Origin: Silene latifolia
Lineage: Eukaryota > Streptophyta > Magnoliopsida > Caryophyllales > Caryophyllaceae
Reading direction: 5' to 3'
Length of the DNA: 64,000 nucleotides
NCBI RefSeq assembly: GCF_048544455.1
Contig: NC_133534.1
Coordinates: 30,704,217 to 30,768,216, forward strand
In this document: positions 12,054-27,689 of the stretch, one piece after another
Position numbering within the stretch: the stretch's first letter is position 1
How the letters are laid out: every line of letters begins with the position of its first letter
Made by a program: the position numbers and the translations under genes
Notes under the pieces: generated by a model
Told to the model about the DNA's origin: nothing
Seen by the model: the letters and a program-made list of their open reading frames with translations, nothing else
The model's database searches: none

Positions 12054-13541
12054 CACTGACCTAAACAAAGCCTGTCCTAAAGATCCATTCCCCCTGCCTC
12101 ATATCGATGCCATGGTAGACGCAATAGCAAGCCACGAGATGTTGACATTCATGGATGCTTCCAGTGGATTCAATCAAATAAAGATGCACCCTGCTGACCA
12201 GGAGAGTACTGCATTCATTACTGAGGCATCGAGGCATATCTTTATTAATCGCCATGCCTTTCGGCCTGAAGAATGCAGGGGCAACGTACCAGCGCCTGGT
12301 CAACGTGATGTTTAAAGACCAAATAGGTAACATCATGGAAGTATACATAGACGACATGGTGGTGAAATCCAAGAATGCAGAAGATCACGTGAAACATCTA
12401 GAAATAGCATTTGAGATATTGCAAAAATATAACATGAAGCTAAACCCTGCAAAATGCCACTTTGGAGTCTCTGCAGGCAAATTTCTAGGGTATATGGTCA
12501 CAAAGAGAGGCATAGAAGCTAGCCCTGAACAGATAAAAGCTATCCTGGAACTACAGTCACCCAAGTCTATCAAGGATATCCAGAAATTGACAAGCCGGGT
12601 AGCTGCCCTGAACCGTTTCATATCAAGATCCTCTGAGAGATGCAAAACATTTTACAACCTCCTCAGAAAGAATAAACAGTTTCAATGGACGGATGAACAT
12701 GAGACAGCTTTTCAGGATCTAAAATCCTACTTATCATCTCCACCCTTATTGGCTAAACCAGAGAAGGGAGAGCCTTTGTCAGTCTACCTATCTGTCACTA
12801 ACACAGCAATCAGCGCAGTCCTGGTGAAAGAGCAGGATGGTCAGCAACATCCAATCTGCTATGTAAGTAAAAGCCTGCTAGATGCTGAGTTGAGGTATGG
12901 ACTACTTGAAAAATACGTCTTAGCTTTAATTATGTCATGTACTAAATTGGACCTTATTTTGAAAGTCACCCCATTATAGTCAGGACCAATTTGCCCATAA
13001 AATCTGTCCTGCGTAAGCCTGAACTTTCAGGCAGGATGGCCAAATGGTCAGTACAGATTAGCACATACGACATCTCCTTTGAACCCAGGGCAGCGATCAA
13101 ATCGCATGCCCTAGCAGATTTTGTGGTCGACTTCACCCTAACACGGAACCGGACACGATAAAAGAGGTCAACCAACTAGAAAATAAAACCCCAGACCAAG
13201 AATGAACCCTATTCATAGATGGGGCATCCAACGCCAGGGGGACAGGGTTAGGATTAGTACTTAGATCACCCCAAGGAGATATGATAGCACAGGCTGTAAG
13301 CTGTGAGTTCAAAGCCACGAACAACGAAGCAGAATATGAAGCCCTGATAGCAGGCTTAAAGGTATGTATAAACCTCGGTGTTCAAAACCTAAAGGTAAAA
13401 ACTGCTTCACTCTTAATTGCAAATCAAATAAAGGGAATTTATACGGCTAAGGATGCAAAAATGATTTCGTATTTAGAATATGCAAAAAACCTTACCGCTA
13501 AATTTGATTTATTTGACATAGTCAAATATCAAGAGACCTGA
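12054..13541 (+). pseudogene. pol: Tat RT (continued), RNase H and second RNase H
   Basis: Resumes the RT frame cut at 3586: DLNKACPKD, then FMDASSGFNQI. A frameshift near 12225-12255 leads into the 12254 frame with MPFGLKNAGATYQ and the catalytic YIDDMVV at 12338-12361. The connection domain and first RNase H follow (PICYVSKSL), with another frameshift near 12930-12980. The linker (SVLRKPELSGR; ISFEPR) is in a third frame. After a TGA at 13203-13205 the second, archaeal/plant-type RNase H is readable to 13541 (LFIDGAS; NNEAEYEALIAGL). A double RNase H is characteristic of the Tat lineage. Several breaks make it non-functional. Confidence 0.88.
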
Positions 13542-13612
13542 ATACCCAGGCTGATGCTCTAGCCAGCCTAGGTTCAAATTTCACCCCCACTGTTTTCGAC
13601 AAAATACCAATT

Positions 13613-14916
13613 GTGCATTTATTAGAGCCAGCCATCAGCAAACCTGAACAAGTCAATCCTGTCAATCAGGACAATAACTCTTGGACTAAACCCTATTATG
13701 ACCGGTTTTTCCGAGGAATACTGCCTCAGGCTAGACATGAGGCAAGGGCTTTTAAAATTAGAGCTTCAACTTATGCTATCATCAATAACACTCTGTTCAA
13801 GAGATCGCAGACTGGACCCTACCTAAGATGTTTGGAGCCTGACGAAGCCAAACTAGTACTTCAAGAAATACACGATGGACACTGTGGCAACCACAAAGGA
13901 GGAAAGAGTCTGGCAAGCAAAGTTCTCACGACAGGCTACTATTGGCCTACATTGAGGGCTGACTGCCTGGAATACTCTTCAAAATGCGAAGCCTGCCAAA
14001 TTCATGCACCAATCATACATCAGCCATCTGAACTCCTCCATTCCATCTCCGCGCCCTGGCCATTTATAAAATGGGGCATGGATATTGTGGGAAAACTGCC
14101 CGTAGCTCCAGGACAAAAAGTATTCATGTTAGCTATGACTGACTACTTCTCCAAATGGATTGAGGCTGACTCTTTCAGGCAAGTAACAGAAAAGGAAGTA
14201 ATATCCTTCATCAGGACAAACATCATTTGCAGATATGGAGTCCCATCAGAAATAGTATGCGATAATGGAACTCAATTTGTGGGGAAAAGGACCTAAGCAT
14301 TTTGCCAAGAATGGAATATTAATCTGGTAACTTCAACCCCTGGATATCGAAAAGCCAATGACCAGGCCGAATCAAGTAATAAGGTAGTCATAAGCTGCCT
14401 AAAAAAGAAACTAAGAAGAAGACGAGGAAGATGGGCTGAAGAACTTCTATTAGTACTATGGGCAGACAGGACAACTCCAAAAACTGCAACAGGCCAAACA
14501 CCTTACTCCCTGGTGTATGGCTGTGAAGCTGCATTCCTGCGGAAGTACGGGTACCAACATCCAGATGCAGCCTGAACAATGTTGAAGCAAACAAAGACCT
14601 AATGCAAGACAACTTGGTCCTAATAGAAGAATTAAGAGACGCTGCCAAAATCAGGATGGCATCATATCAACAAGCAGTTGCCAGGACCCACAATAAAAAC
14701 GTCAGGGTCAGGGTATTTAAAGAAGGAGACCTTGTCCTACGCAAAGTATTTCCAAATAAAAAAGAAAAATCAGCAGGCAAACTGGCTCCCACATGGGAAG
14801 GCCCTTACTTAATTGATTCAATTGTTGGACAAGGAGCATACAGGCTCCAAACGCTAGAAGGGGAAATGATCCCAAGGTCCTGGAATGTAACTCATTTAAA
14901 ATTATTTCATATGTAA
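13613..14916 (+). pseudogene. int: Tat integrase, broken
   Basis: The zinc-binding part has HDGHCGNHKG and CEACQIH (His/His and Cys/Cys). The core has MDIVG (first Asp, near 14074) and CDNGTQF (second Asp, near 14257). TAA at 14294-14296 interrupts it, the same frame resumes, and the catalytic Glu lies in ANDQAESSNK near 14350. A frameshift around 14540-14600 leads to the C-terminal domain (14602-14916), with LAPTWEGPY and GAYRL, a GPY-type module. The end at 14916 is the end of pol. Confidence 0.87.
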
Positions 14917-15718
14917 AGATCAGGCTACAATCAGGTATAAATTCAATCACTACTTAACCTAACGTGCTATGTGACGAACTACATGTTTTACATGCCTTGT
15001 CTGTATTTTATATCTGTTCAACTAACCTATCTATTTACTTTTTGAATCCTGAACGATTATACATAATAAAAGATTATATGCATAAATATTCGGGATTGAG
15101 GGCTACTCTACTATATATTTCTGAAACAAAAATTATGCACTTAACTGTGCCTGACGAGTTGGTAACCGCCACCAGATAAAGTAAAGAGTCAGGACCAATC
15201 AGGCATGAAATAATTGCCTGACCTGACTAGGTTTACTGCCACGGATTACAACCGGTTGGACGCAGCAAGACAGGTGTAAGGGTGTTCTCTCCCAAACAAT
15301 TAGTCTAAAATTCCCTCTAGACAGGCCGAATACCAAGCCCTCCAGCTAGGCAGGGGACATAAGCCCTCCTGACAGGCCGGTTTTCCCACCCCTTCAACCA
15401 TTATAGCAAAAAACTATACTTGGTTGAATTACTCATGAATAAAACAAAACGAAAATGATGTGCAGGTTATTCAAACAAAATATCTGACAGGCCCAACAGG
15501 ATGAAACTCACAAGCCAAGCAAAACTCAAAAGCAAAATCAGCCAAAAGAAGGCCACCTTGCCTATATTAATAAAAACCTTCATCCCCTGGGGCAAAGGTG
15601 CCAAAATATTCATAAAGGCCAGGGATAGTCTCCCTGACCCAAGACAGGAAAATAAAAATATTGTTTGTCCAGGGACATCCTCCCTGGATAGGCCAAAATA
15701 CCAAACTGAAAAAATATA
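14917..15718. other. Tat untranslated spacer between integrase and antisense ORF
   Basis: About 800 bases without a convincing gene. It is rich in CAGG/CCTG words (CTGACAGGCC-like tracts at 15200-15500) that also occur in the LTR. Short frames here have no motifs. Confidence 0.6.
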
Positions 15719-17806
15719 TTACAGCTTCTCCTTAGAAACAGCACCAGCATCAACGCCCTGCTCCCTGCTCTTAGCTGGATCAGCATCAACATCCTGCTCC
15801 CCTAAAGAGTCGACCTCCTGTTCATTTTCTATGTTATGCAGGTCAGGATACTTTGAAGCAGCGAAAGCCATCTCAGCTTCAGGGTCCCATTTCGCCCTGG
15901 CCTCGACAGGCTCCGACATAGCAGCCGCCCTACCCTTGATATAGAAGTAGAGGGAAGCATCGTCCAGCTTGAACTCCAAATCATCTCTCTCTTGGGTGAG
16001 CTCCTCATTTCTGTCCGGGCCCCCGCAATGTGACCGCTTGCTCGAAAGCGCCTCGTCTTAGCAAGATCTCTCTCACCTGCACCCTCACTAAGTCGGCACT
16101 TTAGCGGACCCGGGGGTCATCTCGTGCAAAATCAAGCTCAGACTTTAGCCTATCATAATCTAATCTCATCAGATCAATCCTGGCTACCAAAGAAGTAGCC
16201 TGATAGGCATTATGGAGACAGGTCGTAGCACCCTGGTCAAAAACAGAGAGAAAAGTATGAGTAATTTACCCTAATAATAAAAAATACCAAAACAAAACAC
16301 ATATAAAAATTGTTCCAACCTACCTCCCTTACTAGCCCAAGGCACCACCAAGAGGTCGATGAATGATCCACCGAAGCAAATGCCTGAGTAGCAGTCTCAA
16401 CAGTATCAAGGGTAAGCATGACATCTAATTTAGAAGCAGCGTAGTCCCTGATATTCACCCTAGCAGCCTCCGTATTGTCCACCCTGGCCCTCACTTCCCT
16501 GACCGGGGCAAAAACATCAACATCTTCAATTTTCCTTTTTTTTGATTTTTGAACTCGTTTCAGTACACACCGTGGGCCTTGGCAAAGATCGGGACTGTTC
16601 AGTCAAATCAATAATAGGCTCAGCATCCCCGCTTTCCTGGGAACCTTCCTCCTTGATCTTAGCCAGCCTGGCTGAAAGGTCAGCCATACCAAACCGGGCA
16701 AGACGAATAGATGACCTGGTGGCTACGACACGAAACACCATATTAGCAATTTAAGCCAAATATTATCAGGAAGCCAAAGTAAAAGGAAAATAAAGACTAA
16801 GATAGACTTACTACCTGAGGTAGTAGCACCGGCAGCCCCCGAAGGTTTAGCTGCCCTGGCAGCACCGTCAGCCTTCAAACAGCGAGGAAGGTGACCAACC
16901 CCACAGCAGAGAGGCCAAGACCTCTCCAAAGGAGGAATAGCAAGGAAAGCAGAAATATTGGGAGTGGGATACTCAGTTTCAGTAACCCAATCATCAACTT
17001 CACACATAAGAGGTATGACTCATTATAATTTTCATTTTATTTTTCACTAACAAATAAAACATGCAGGGCAAAGAAAGAAACCGAAAGACTCACCAGCAAC
17101 GCAGGATTCATGATTTAAATACGCCAAGTCAGGACCCACAAAATTGGTCCTGACAAACATGTACCCAACAGCCCAGCCCTTATCATGGTCGTTGTCCAAG
17201 TTACTCAAAAGAGGAGTAGTAGACGCCCTGACCTTAAAACTTGTACGGCCAGGACTATTTGTTTTAACAGCATAACAAACCTTCAAATTGTCAAGAGAAA
17301 AAAGAAATATTGTGTTTTTTACAAAGATTCTCAATGGAACCTATAACCTTCCACACCATTGGCATTAACTGATAAGATGGAACACCGATCTCCTTAATAA
17401 CCTCAGCCATAAGTGGAGAAAAAGGAAGCTTACAGCCTGCCCTGAAAACCCAATCATGAATACAGAACCAACCAGGACAAACCCAGTCGGCCCTGATGGG
17501 AGAATTCTCAGGGATCCAGACTTCGGCATCAGCAGGGATGATCCCCTTATCCTTCAAAATCTTCTCAAACTCAGGTTTCAAACGGTTTGCAGGAGACTGA
17601 TCCTCATTTAGAGCCTTCGTAGGCTTGAATTGAAAATCACCATGGAATATTGAGATCATCTCCAATGGAGAATCACCCGGCTTACTGATTGTGGGAGATG
17701 GAGCAGCAGAAGAAGTAGGTAGAGTTTCAGAAGAAGTTTCCTCAGGATTTTGAGGAGGAGGGGTTGCAGGAACCGCTGCCCTGGTAGACTTCTTTTTTGC
17801 AGCCAT
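15719..17806 (-). pseudogene. Antisense ORF of the Tat element, Transposase_28-like, multi-exon appearance
   Basis: Read on the minus strand from ATG at 17804-17806. The first 171 codons have a Ser/Pro/Thr-rich N terminus, then a conserved-looking block (VCPGWFCIHDWVFRAGCKLPF; LMPMVWKVIGSIENL) resembling the plant 'putative gypsy-type transposon' domain (Transposase_28). A frameshift near 17300 carries on into 17334-17094, where a GTGAGT donor-like site follows. Further open segments at 17007-16808, 16741-16526, 16494-16317 and 15979-15719 look like later exons; the last has an acidic tail and a stop at 15719. Tat elements are known to carry such antisense genes of unknown role. Splicing here is inferred, not shown. 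Confidence 0.65.
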
Positions 17807-18135
17807 TATTTGAAAGATTATGGAAAATTGATCGAAGATTGAAAAAGTTGGGAATTAAGAGAACTGAAGAGAAATATTATTAAAGAGAGAAATAAGAAGA
17901 ATTGCATTGGTGAGTTCAACTTAATGAAGCACGCAGGTATTTATAATGAAGAAGATTAGGGTTTCAGCCGCAAAAGAAGTGGATGATTATTAAGGAAGTT
18001 GCAGTAAATATAACACGCGTCATCAACTGCAGTAAAATAGCCGTTACAGGAAACTGACTGGGCAAAACTTAACCGTTGGGTAATCTTCCTAAAAATAAAG
18101 TTATCTCCACATTTTTTCGTCCTGGCACACTGCAA

Positions 18136-18155
18136 AAAAGGAGATAAGGGGCAAT
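18136..18155 (+). other. Tat polypurine tract
   Basis: The purine-rich AAAAAGGAGATAAGGGGCAA immediately before the 3' LTR would prime plus-strand DNA synthesis. Confidence 0.85.
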
Positions 18156-18786
18156 TGTTAGGCCTGGAAATCCGCAGACCTCCCTGATCAGTATCTCATC
18201 TAAACCTGACTGCCAGGCTATCAGGGCACACAAAGATAGGCGCCAGGCCATGGAGAGGACAACGGTCAAATAATCAGGACAATATTAGACCATATACGCG
18301 TGTTATAAAGGAATTATATACGCAGCATTAAGTGTAAAGATTACGCAGTAAATGCAGTAATTAAGGGAGAGATAATTGGCAATTATTACTGGCAATAATG
18401 GAGAATAATCTGCGTTTAATACCGTATCAAGCAGCCGTTCAGGGAAGGAGCCTATATAAAGAATACTTTGAAGATATTGGAGGCATCTCATTCACCCACA
18501 AGAAGAAGCACACGCAATACATAGAGAAATATAAGCATTGTTATTATCATACAATTATTCTCCCAAATTACATAGTTAAATCCTCTCCTGGCTTGGTGCC
18601 CGTGGTTTTTTCCCATTCAAGGGTTTTCCACGTACAAAATTACTTGTCTTATTATTGTTGTTGTTATTTTATTTACGGCTTTATATTGTACCCTGACGAC
18701 CTGACCAACAGACTTTCTACAGCTAGTTAACCCTACATAACTCTACCCTGATTTGATTTCGCCTTGCGCAAAATCCACACAAAACA
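18156..18786 (+). repeat. Tat element 3' LTR
   Basis: Matches 378-1024 and is 16 bases shorter through one tandem CAGG-rich unit. It ends CA and is followed by GAAGA. Confidence 0.93.
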
Positions 18787-18791
18787 GAAGA

Positions 18792-19725
18792 CATGTTATC
18801 AATGGTGTTAATCATTACAACAAGTATAAACATGATTAAAGAGTGAGGAAATAAACAATAAAGAGTAAAGAGTAAAGAGATTGTACCAAATTTAAGATGA
18901 ACCATTGGAAAGCAAAGAATAATAGAAGAAAACTTGATTGCTTGATGAAGAGTTGTCAATTCTCCAATAATAACCCAATAATCTTCAATTACCCAATAAT
19001 AAACTTGCACAATAATTAAGGAAAGATTAATGTGTAATTTTGTGGAATGATTAAAGGATAATCTATTCTAATCTACTCCTAATGAAAGCTTTGCCTCTAC
19101 TAAGAGGGCTTGTTTCTTAGCTAGGTAGTACAATGGGGTATTTATACTAAAGATTTTGTACAAGAATTAGGGTTACTAAAGGCTTAAATGACGATTAAGA
19201 CCCTAAGAGAAGTTTAGTGCCTTGCAAGTCCCTTGAGGCCACGCACATCCTAGCTTGCAAGTCCTTTAAGGACACGTGCGTCTTGGCTCAGTACTTGCTC
19301 GTGCTGCTCTGCGATCCGCCCGTCATGGGCTCGGGACGCCCGGATCATAGCCTTGGACACCCGTCTTGAGGTCAGGACGCCCGGATTATGGGACAGCTTG
19401 GTTCTTGTTCTTGTGACTGCTTCAAGACCCGTGGGGATCATTTAAGAGGTCGCGGGAGTCGGTTGTCATTGCCCATTTATTCGTTTTATTGATTTGAGCC
19501 TTAGGTAATAGCCTCCTCTTCGATGCTTGGTCGTTATGTGATATCAATTTAGCTCCGCTACACTCCGTCTAACAGGGTTAGTGCTCTTCTCCTACAAAGG
19601 ACACCAAACCTCATAGAATACGCATAGAAGGTGGCTAAAGACAAGAAATGACCCTAATGCATACTAAAAAGCATAGGACCTAGGTCAATTAGGGAACTAA
19701 ATGTGTGCAAATAGGAGTCACATCA
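18792..19725 (-). mobile_element. Athila-type LTR, reverse, fragment right of the Tat insertion
   Basis: On the minus strand it begins TGATGTGACTCC at 19725, like the LTR starts at 41563 and 60306 (TGATGTGACC). It then shares their layout: a GGGTCATTTCTT tract, a run of CCGGGCGTCC/ATCCGGGCG words (19311-19400), and TATAAATACCCC (19135-19147 on the plus strand). Sequence identity to the other copies is only moderate, so it is an older relative. It continues at 1-377. Confidence 0.8.
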
Positions 19726-22875
<3,150 letters not shown>

Positions 22876-22936
22876 ATTCCGATAATATTATTCATCAATA
22901 ATAATATATAATAATTCGTTACACCAAAAAATATAA

Positions 22937-23375
22937 GGGATATTCTAAATGGTACCCTTATGTTTTTTGGTTTTCCAAGGGGTACCACTCTTTTGCACTA
23001 AAAAACTCTGACAGACCATAATTCGTGGCCATGAGTTCAATATGCGACGATTTGTTTTTTTTTTCAAATTGATCGCCTTTACGAGATATTCGATTTGAAA
23101 AAAATATTGTTACTTTCGAAACATGTTTCAAGAATTATGGTCGGTCAAACATTTTAACCAAATAAATTTTTACCGGCTAATCCTAATGGCTACGAGTTCA
23201 TAAAGTAACGATTTTTTTTTTCAAATTGATTGTCTTTACGAGATCTTTATTTTGAAAAAAATTGTCGTTTTCGAGTTCGTGACCAAGAATTATAGACAAT
23301 CAAAAACTTTTAGCTTAGAAAAAGGGGTACCCCTTACAATATGAAAAAACATAGGCGGATGATGTAAAATATCCC
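22937..23375. mobile_element. MULE-type MITE, 439 bp, 9-bp duplication AAAATATAA
   Basis: Starts GGGATATTCTAAAT; the reverse complement of its end starts GGGATATTTTACAT. Further shared words are CTTATGTTTTTT versus CCTATGTTTTTT, and AAGGGGTACC. AAAATATAA at 22928-22936 is repeated at 23376-23384. Long inverted ends and a 9-bp duplication fit a non-autonomous Mutator-like element. It has no ORF. Confidence 0.82.
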
Positions 23376-23384
23376 AAAATATAA

Positions 23385-23445
23385 TAAAAAATTAATAAAT
23401 ATATATACCAAATATAATAATAATGATAATAATATTATTATTATT

Positions 23446-23507
<62 letters not shown>

Positions 23508-24434
23508 AATATAATAAATAATATTAATAATAATGTTGAACATCACTAATCTGAACTGATCTGAACTGAATTGAACTAATCTGAACTAAACTAAACTGAA
23601 CTGAACTGAAATCAACTTATTAGAGCTGAAATCAACTCAACTTATAAGAACTGAAATTAAGTACAACAGAACAGAGCCTTACTTAACTCTTACGTTTACC
23701 ATTTATACTAAAATGTAAAATTTATCAGAAAATTATGAGACACATTTACTACTCCCGTTGTTAATATTATGACATTCATGACATCTCATGTTAATACTAT
23801 TACATTCACTACTCCTCTGGTTATTGTTGTTTTATTCACTACTCACGTTATTTGTACGGCTATATCCATTCCCGTTATTTTATCAAACTCATATTTATAC
23901 AAATAATTTTTTTTTCTTAAATCGAATTGTTAGCTAATTTGTCATACTTTCTCCATTGTTCCCACTGTTACTTTTATTACTTTGTAATGACTACTGTTAC
24001 TTTCACTTTTTCCGCCGTCATTATCGTTTATTTCAGTACTCTCGCATTTAATGATGTTAATTCCACTACACCCGTTATTTTTACTATTATTTTCACTACT
24101 CCTATTGTTATTATTGTTACTTTTATACTCATATGATTAATTACTATCATTTTTGCGACATCCAATGTCACTGCAATTATTTTATCAAATTTAATTTTTA
24201 AATTAGTTGATTATCTAATTCTATGGAATATATAGATTATGGAATATTGTAATTTTTTATATTTAATTTTTAAATCAGTTGATTATCTAGTTTTTCGAAA
24301 TATAAAGATTGTGGAATATTGTATCTTTTAAAACAATAATCCTTATTCATTTCTCTTTACATAGTTTCCAATACATAACTTACTTATATTATATATGTCT
24401 ATATTAAACATGTTTGTACATCTAATAAACTATA
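23385..24434. other. AT-rich spacer with simple repeats, no gene seen
   Basis: Holds (AAT)n at about 23416-23478, (AAG)n at 23478-23509, a CTGAACT-type degenerate repeat at 23550-23660, and a degenerate repeat of TTCACTACTCC-like words at 23740-24110. Frames are short and low-complexity. Confidence 0.7.
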
Positions 24435-25514
24435 GGGTTATTTAATAGGAATAACCCATCCTATGTCCCTCCTCATTTTAATCCATCCTATATTTTAACT
24501 CATATTAATCTAAACTATGCACTCATTTACCTTTCACTAAACTTAGCCGAATTTTTACTTGTTACAATAGGTAAGGCTTCAGGTCATAAAGCAATGAGCT
24601 CTTTATCCTTTATGTTCTTCCCTAAACCCAGCTAATTCATCTCCTTCTTTCTAAATCTTCAACTTTTCCTAATTATTACCTAACAATCCTTATACGAATA
24701 ATTCAGTTTCTATCACCCAAAAAAACCAGGTTAATCAATTGTGCAACACCCCACATATTGGACTATACATATAACATATGTGAGTATATAATTACATAAA
24801 CATGGATTCTCAAGTGCCTATTTGAATTATTCATCACTGAGTTTTTTTTTTTTTCACAAATTGAAGCATAAACCCAGATGTGTAGATTCACTTAAGATAA
24901 ATCCAAATAAGCAAAATGAATAAAAATACCAAAAACGAGATGACAATTGGATTAATATCATCAGAAGAAGAAGGTTGATTATTTTCAAGTGTTTGAAGGA
25001 TTAGTATTCGTCTTAATGCTTGCTTTACTTTCTTCCATTTAGCATCATCGTAAGCGAAACTTGTAGCGTTGATGGTGGAATCTGGTGGTGGTGATGGTGG
25101 TGGGGTGGGGCGTGGAGATTTGGCGGTGGTAGGGCAGCGTGGATAGGTTAATTGGTGTGACGGGATGGGACTTTAGAGAAGTGGGTAGGGGTTGTTCGTT
25201 GGTGGTGCAATTCAGTGGTGGACCGGTGAGGTGAGGCTTTAATGGTGGTTATTGGTGTTTGGTGATTGGTGATTGGTGATGAGAATGAAAGGGATGAAGG
25301 GAAGGAGTTAAAGGTTATTATTGTTGTAAGATTATTATTGTTTATTTGTTTTTAATGTGTTTTTTTTTAAGTATGACCTGACAAACAAGTAGTCGGTTAC
25401 TCGGTGAATTATGAGATAAATGAGTGTATAGTTTAGATTAACACGGATTAAAGTATAGGATGGATTAAAATGAGAAGGAGGGACATAGCATGGATTATTC
25501 CTATTAAATAACCG
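24435..25514. mobile_element. MULE-type foldback element, 1080 bp, 9-bp duplication TAAACTATA
   Basis: Starts GGGTTATTTAATAGG; the reverse complement of its end starts CGGTTATTTAATAGG. The inverted arms match for over 100 bases (for example TTTTAATCCATCCTATA, and the arm near TAATCTAAACTAT). TAAACTATA is present at 24426-24434 and 25515-25523. The interior is non-coding with a G-rich GGTGGTGATGG stretch at 25070-25270. Confidence 0.85.
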
Positions 25515-25603
25515 TAAACTATATAGTATAATAAAATTGTATAGATTTATCTACTTACATTGAAATCCTTTTTTTTTCTGGATTATATATACAAGTATTG
25601 ATT

Positions 25604-25605
<2 letters not shown>

Positions 25606-25666
<61 letters not shown>
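25606..25666. repeat. (TA)n microsatellite
   Basis: About 60 bases of uninterrupted TA immediately left of a large inverted-repeat element. A second TA array lies on its right side. Confidence 0.95.
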
Positions 25667-25671
<5 letters not shown>

Positions 25672-25989
25672 GAAGGATCAAATGAAAGTCCACCTTAAGT
25701 CATTGAGTCCATAAGTTCTTTTTAAGGCCATTGAAAAGATGAGATGAAATTTAAGATTGAAGGGAAAAAGTAGGGATTAAGGCTAAAATAAGGGGATTGA
25801 AGCTAATTAATTACTTTCCCTCACTACCTCCACTAATCAACCACTAATTTTACTATATAACATTTATTTTCCACTCACTTCTCTCTCATCTCACACAATT
25901 ATCATTCCACTCATCTCTCTAAAAATCAAAAACATTCAATTCCTCTCAAAAATCCAACAAAAATCAAAAACCAAATAATTCAAAAAAAT

Positions 25990-26640
25990 CAAAAAAAAAA
26001 ATTTCCCCCTCATTCACTCACACATCCGCCACCACCACGACACACCACCCACCACCCACACACCCTCTACCACCACCACAACACACCACTCACACAACCA
26101 CCACCCACACACCCGCTACCACAACCACGACACACCACTCACACAACCACGACACAACCACGACACACCACTCACACACCAACAACCACAGCCACAACCA
26201 CCGCACATCACCACCACCTTCCTTCTTTCTCCTTCCCTGTCACCCAGATCCGCCACTACGCAGCCACGACGACAACAACCACCTCACCAGCCACCACCTC
26301 CTTCCTCTCCAACCACCGCCCACAACACCTCCACCCGACACCACTTCAGCCCACCAGACACATTACCACCCCACCACCACGCACCACACACGGCCCCTGA
26401 AACCACCGCACGTCACAAACACCTCCATCCTTTCTCTCTCTCTTTTTTTTTTTTTTTTCCAGATCTGCCACCAAACACTCACCTACGTCGCCATTCACCA
26501 CCGCACATCACCACTCCTCTGTTTCTGCCGCACCGCCAGTCGCTCATCCTCACCCGACAACTCCTCCCTCCTGTCCGCCACCACGCATCATTAAAATACC
26601 GCCACAACAACCACCACCAACGCCAAAACGCCAGATCTGG
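25990..26640 (+). repeat. Low-complexity CCACCAC/ACACCAC tract
   Basis: About 650 bases with almost no G, dominated by CCACCACCAC, ACACACC and CACGACAC words. No single clean frame stays open across it, so I do not call a proline/threonine-rich gene. Confidence 0.75.
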
Positions 26641-27084
26641 TTGTTGTATGGTTATTGTCGATGGTCATGTCGATCGTGCTATTGATGGTGGTGTTGTCGT
26701 TTGATTTTTTTTAATTGTTTTGTGGTTGTTGTCGTTCCTGTTGATGATGATGTTGGAACTCATCATTTTATTGTTTTATTATTAATGGTGTACAAGGTTT
26801 GCCAATGGTTTGAAACAATAGGAAAATGTGTCCAGAGAGTCTTCTTTTTTGGTGTTGTTCATTTTATTGTCGTGTACTTTTTTGGTATTTTTTTTTTCTT
26901 TTTTTTTTTGGAAAAGTGGTGTTTTAATGATAAAAAAAGGTGGTGTTTTGTTTTGTTGTGGGTGTTTGTTTTATAATTTTTCAAATCAATTGTCTTATAA
27001 AAATCGTCTTGTTATATATTTTTTGAGATCCGATTTTGTTGGGTTTCTTTTTCATTTTTCGATCTCGTCTTTCTTTAAATCTAC

Positions 27085-27570
27085 ACTAATATTTATTAGA
27101 TTTATACTCATATTTAAATTTACACTCGTATTTCTTTACATTTACACTCGTATTTCTTTACATTTACACTTCTATTTCTTTGATTTACACTCGTATTTGT
27201 TTATCTACACTAATATTTATTAGATTTATACTCATATTTAAATTTACACTCGATTTCTTTACATTTACACTCGTATTTCTTTACATTTACACTCGTATTT
27301 CTTTACATTTACACTCATATTTTCTTTAAATTTTCACTTGCATTTCCTCACATTTACACTCATATTTCATTACATTTACACTCATATTTCTTCACATTTA
27401 CACTAATATTTCTGTACACATTTACACTTATATCTCTTTACATTTATACTCATTTGAAAATGACCATATTTTATTAAAGTTACACTCATATTTCTTTACA
27501 TTTACACTCATATTACTTTACATTTACACTCGTATCTCTTTACATTTACACTCGTTAAAATTATAAAAAT
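27085..27570 (+). repeat. Tandem repeat, about 22-24 bp unit with TTTACACTCGTATTTC
   Basis: Roughly twenty imperfect units of the form CATTTACACTCGTATTTCTTTA with drifting variants (CTCAT, CTTAT). Confidence 0.88.
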
Positions 27571-27689
27571 TTGCACTCATATGATTTGTGGATATGAGTT
27601 GGTGGTGGAGGACGGCGGTGGTGGTGTTTGTTGGTAGTCGGACTAAAGTTTTACTCATAAAGGACCAAAGTTCCACTTATAAAGGACCA

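Larger units (their letters stand above)
378..18786 (+). mobile_element. Ty3/gypsy LTR retrotransposon, Tat/Retand-like, carrying a nested copia element
   Basis: An 18.4-kb span, of which about 8.5 kb is a later copia insertion, leaving roughly 9.9 kb of original element. The order is 5' LTR, tRNA-Lys-type primer site, gag, protease, RT, RNase H, a second RNase H, integrase, an antisense ORF, purine tract and 3' LTR. The second RNase H and the antisense ORF are hallmarks of the Tat lineage. Frameshifts and stops occur in gag, protease, RT and integrase, so this copy cannot move on its own proteins. The LTRs differ at more than a dozen sites plus one indel of about 16 bases, so it is an older insertion than the Tekay element in this window. 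Confidence 0.92.

Noticed and set aside
26701..27223. Hydrophobic Phe/Val-rich open frames
   Set aside because: T-rich low-complexity DNA inside a transposon gives Phe/Leu/Val codons by composition; no domain or start context.
27601..27640. GGTGGTGGAGGACGGCGGTGG as a G-quadruplex
   Set aside because: It lacks runs of three G; possible only as a weak two-tetrad form.
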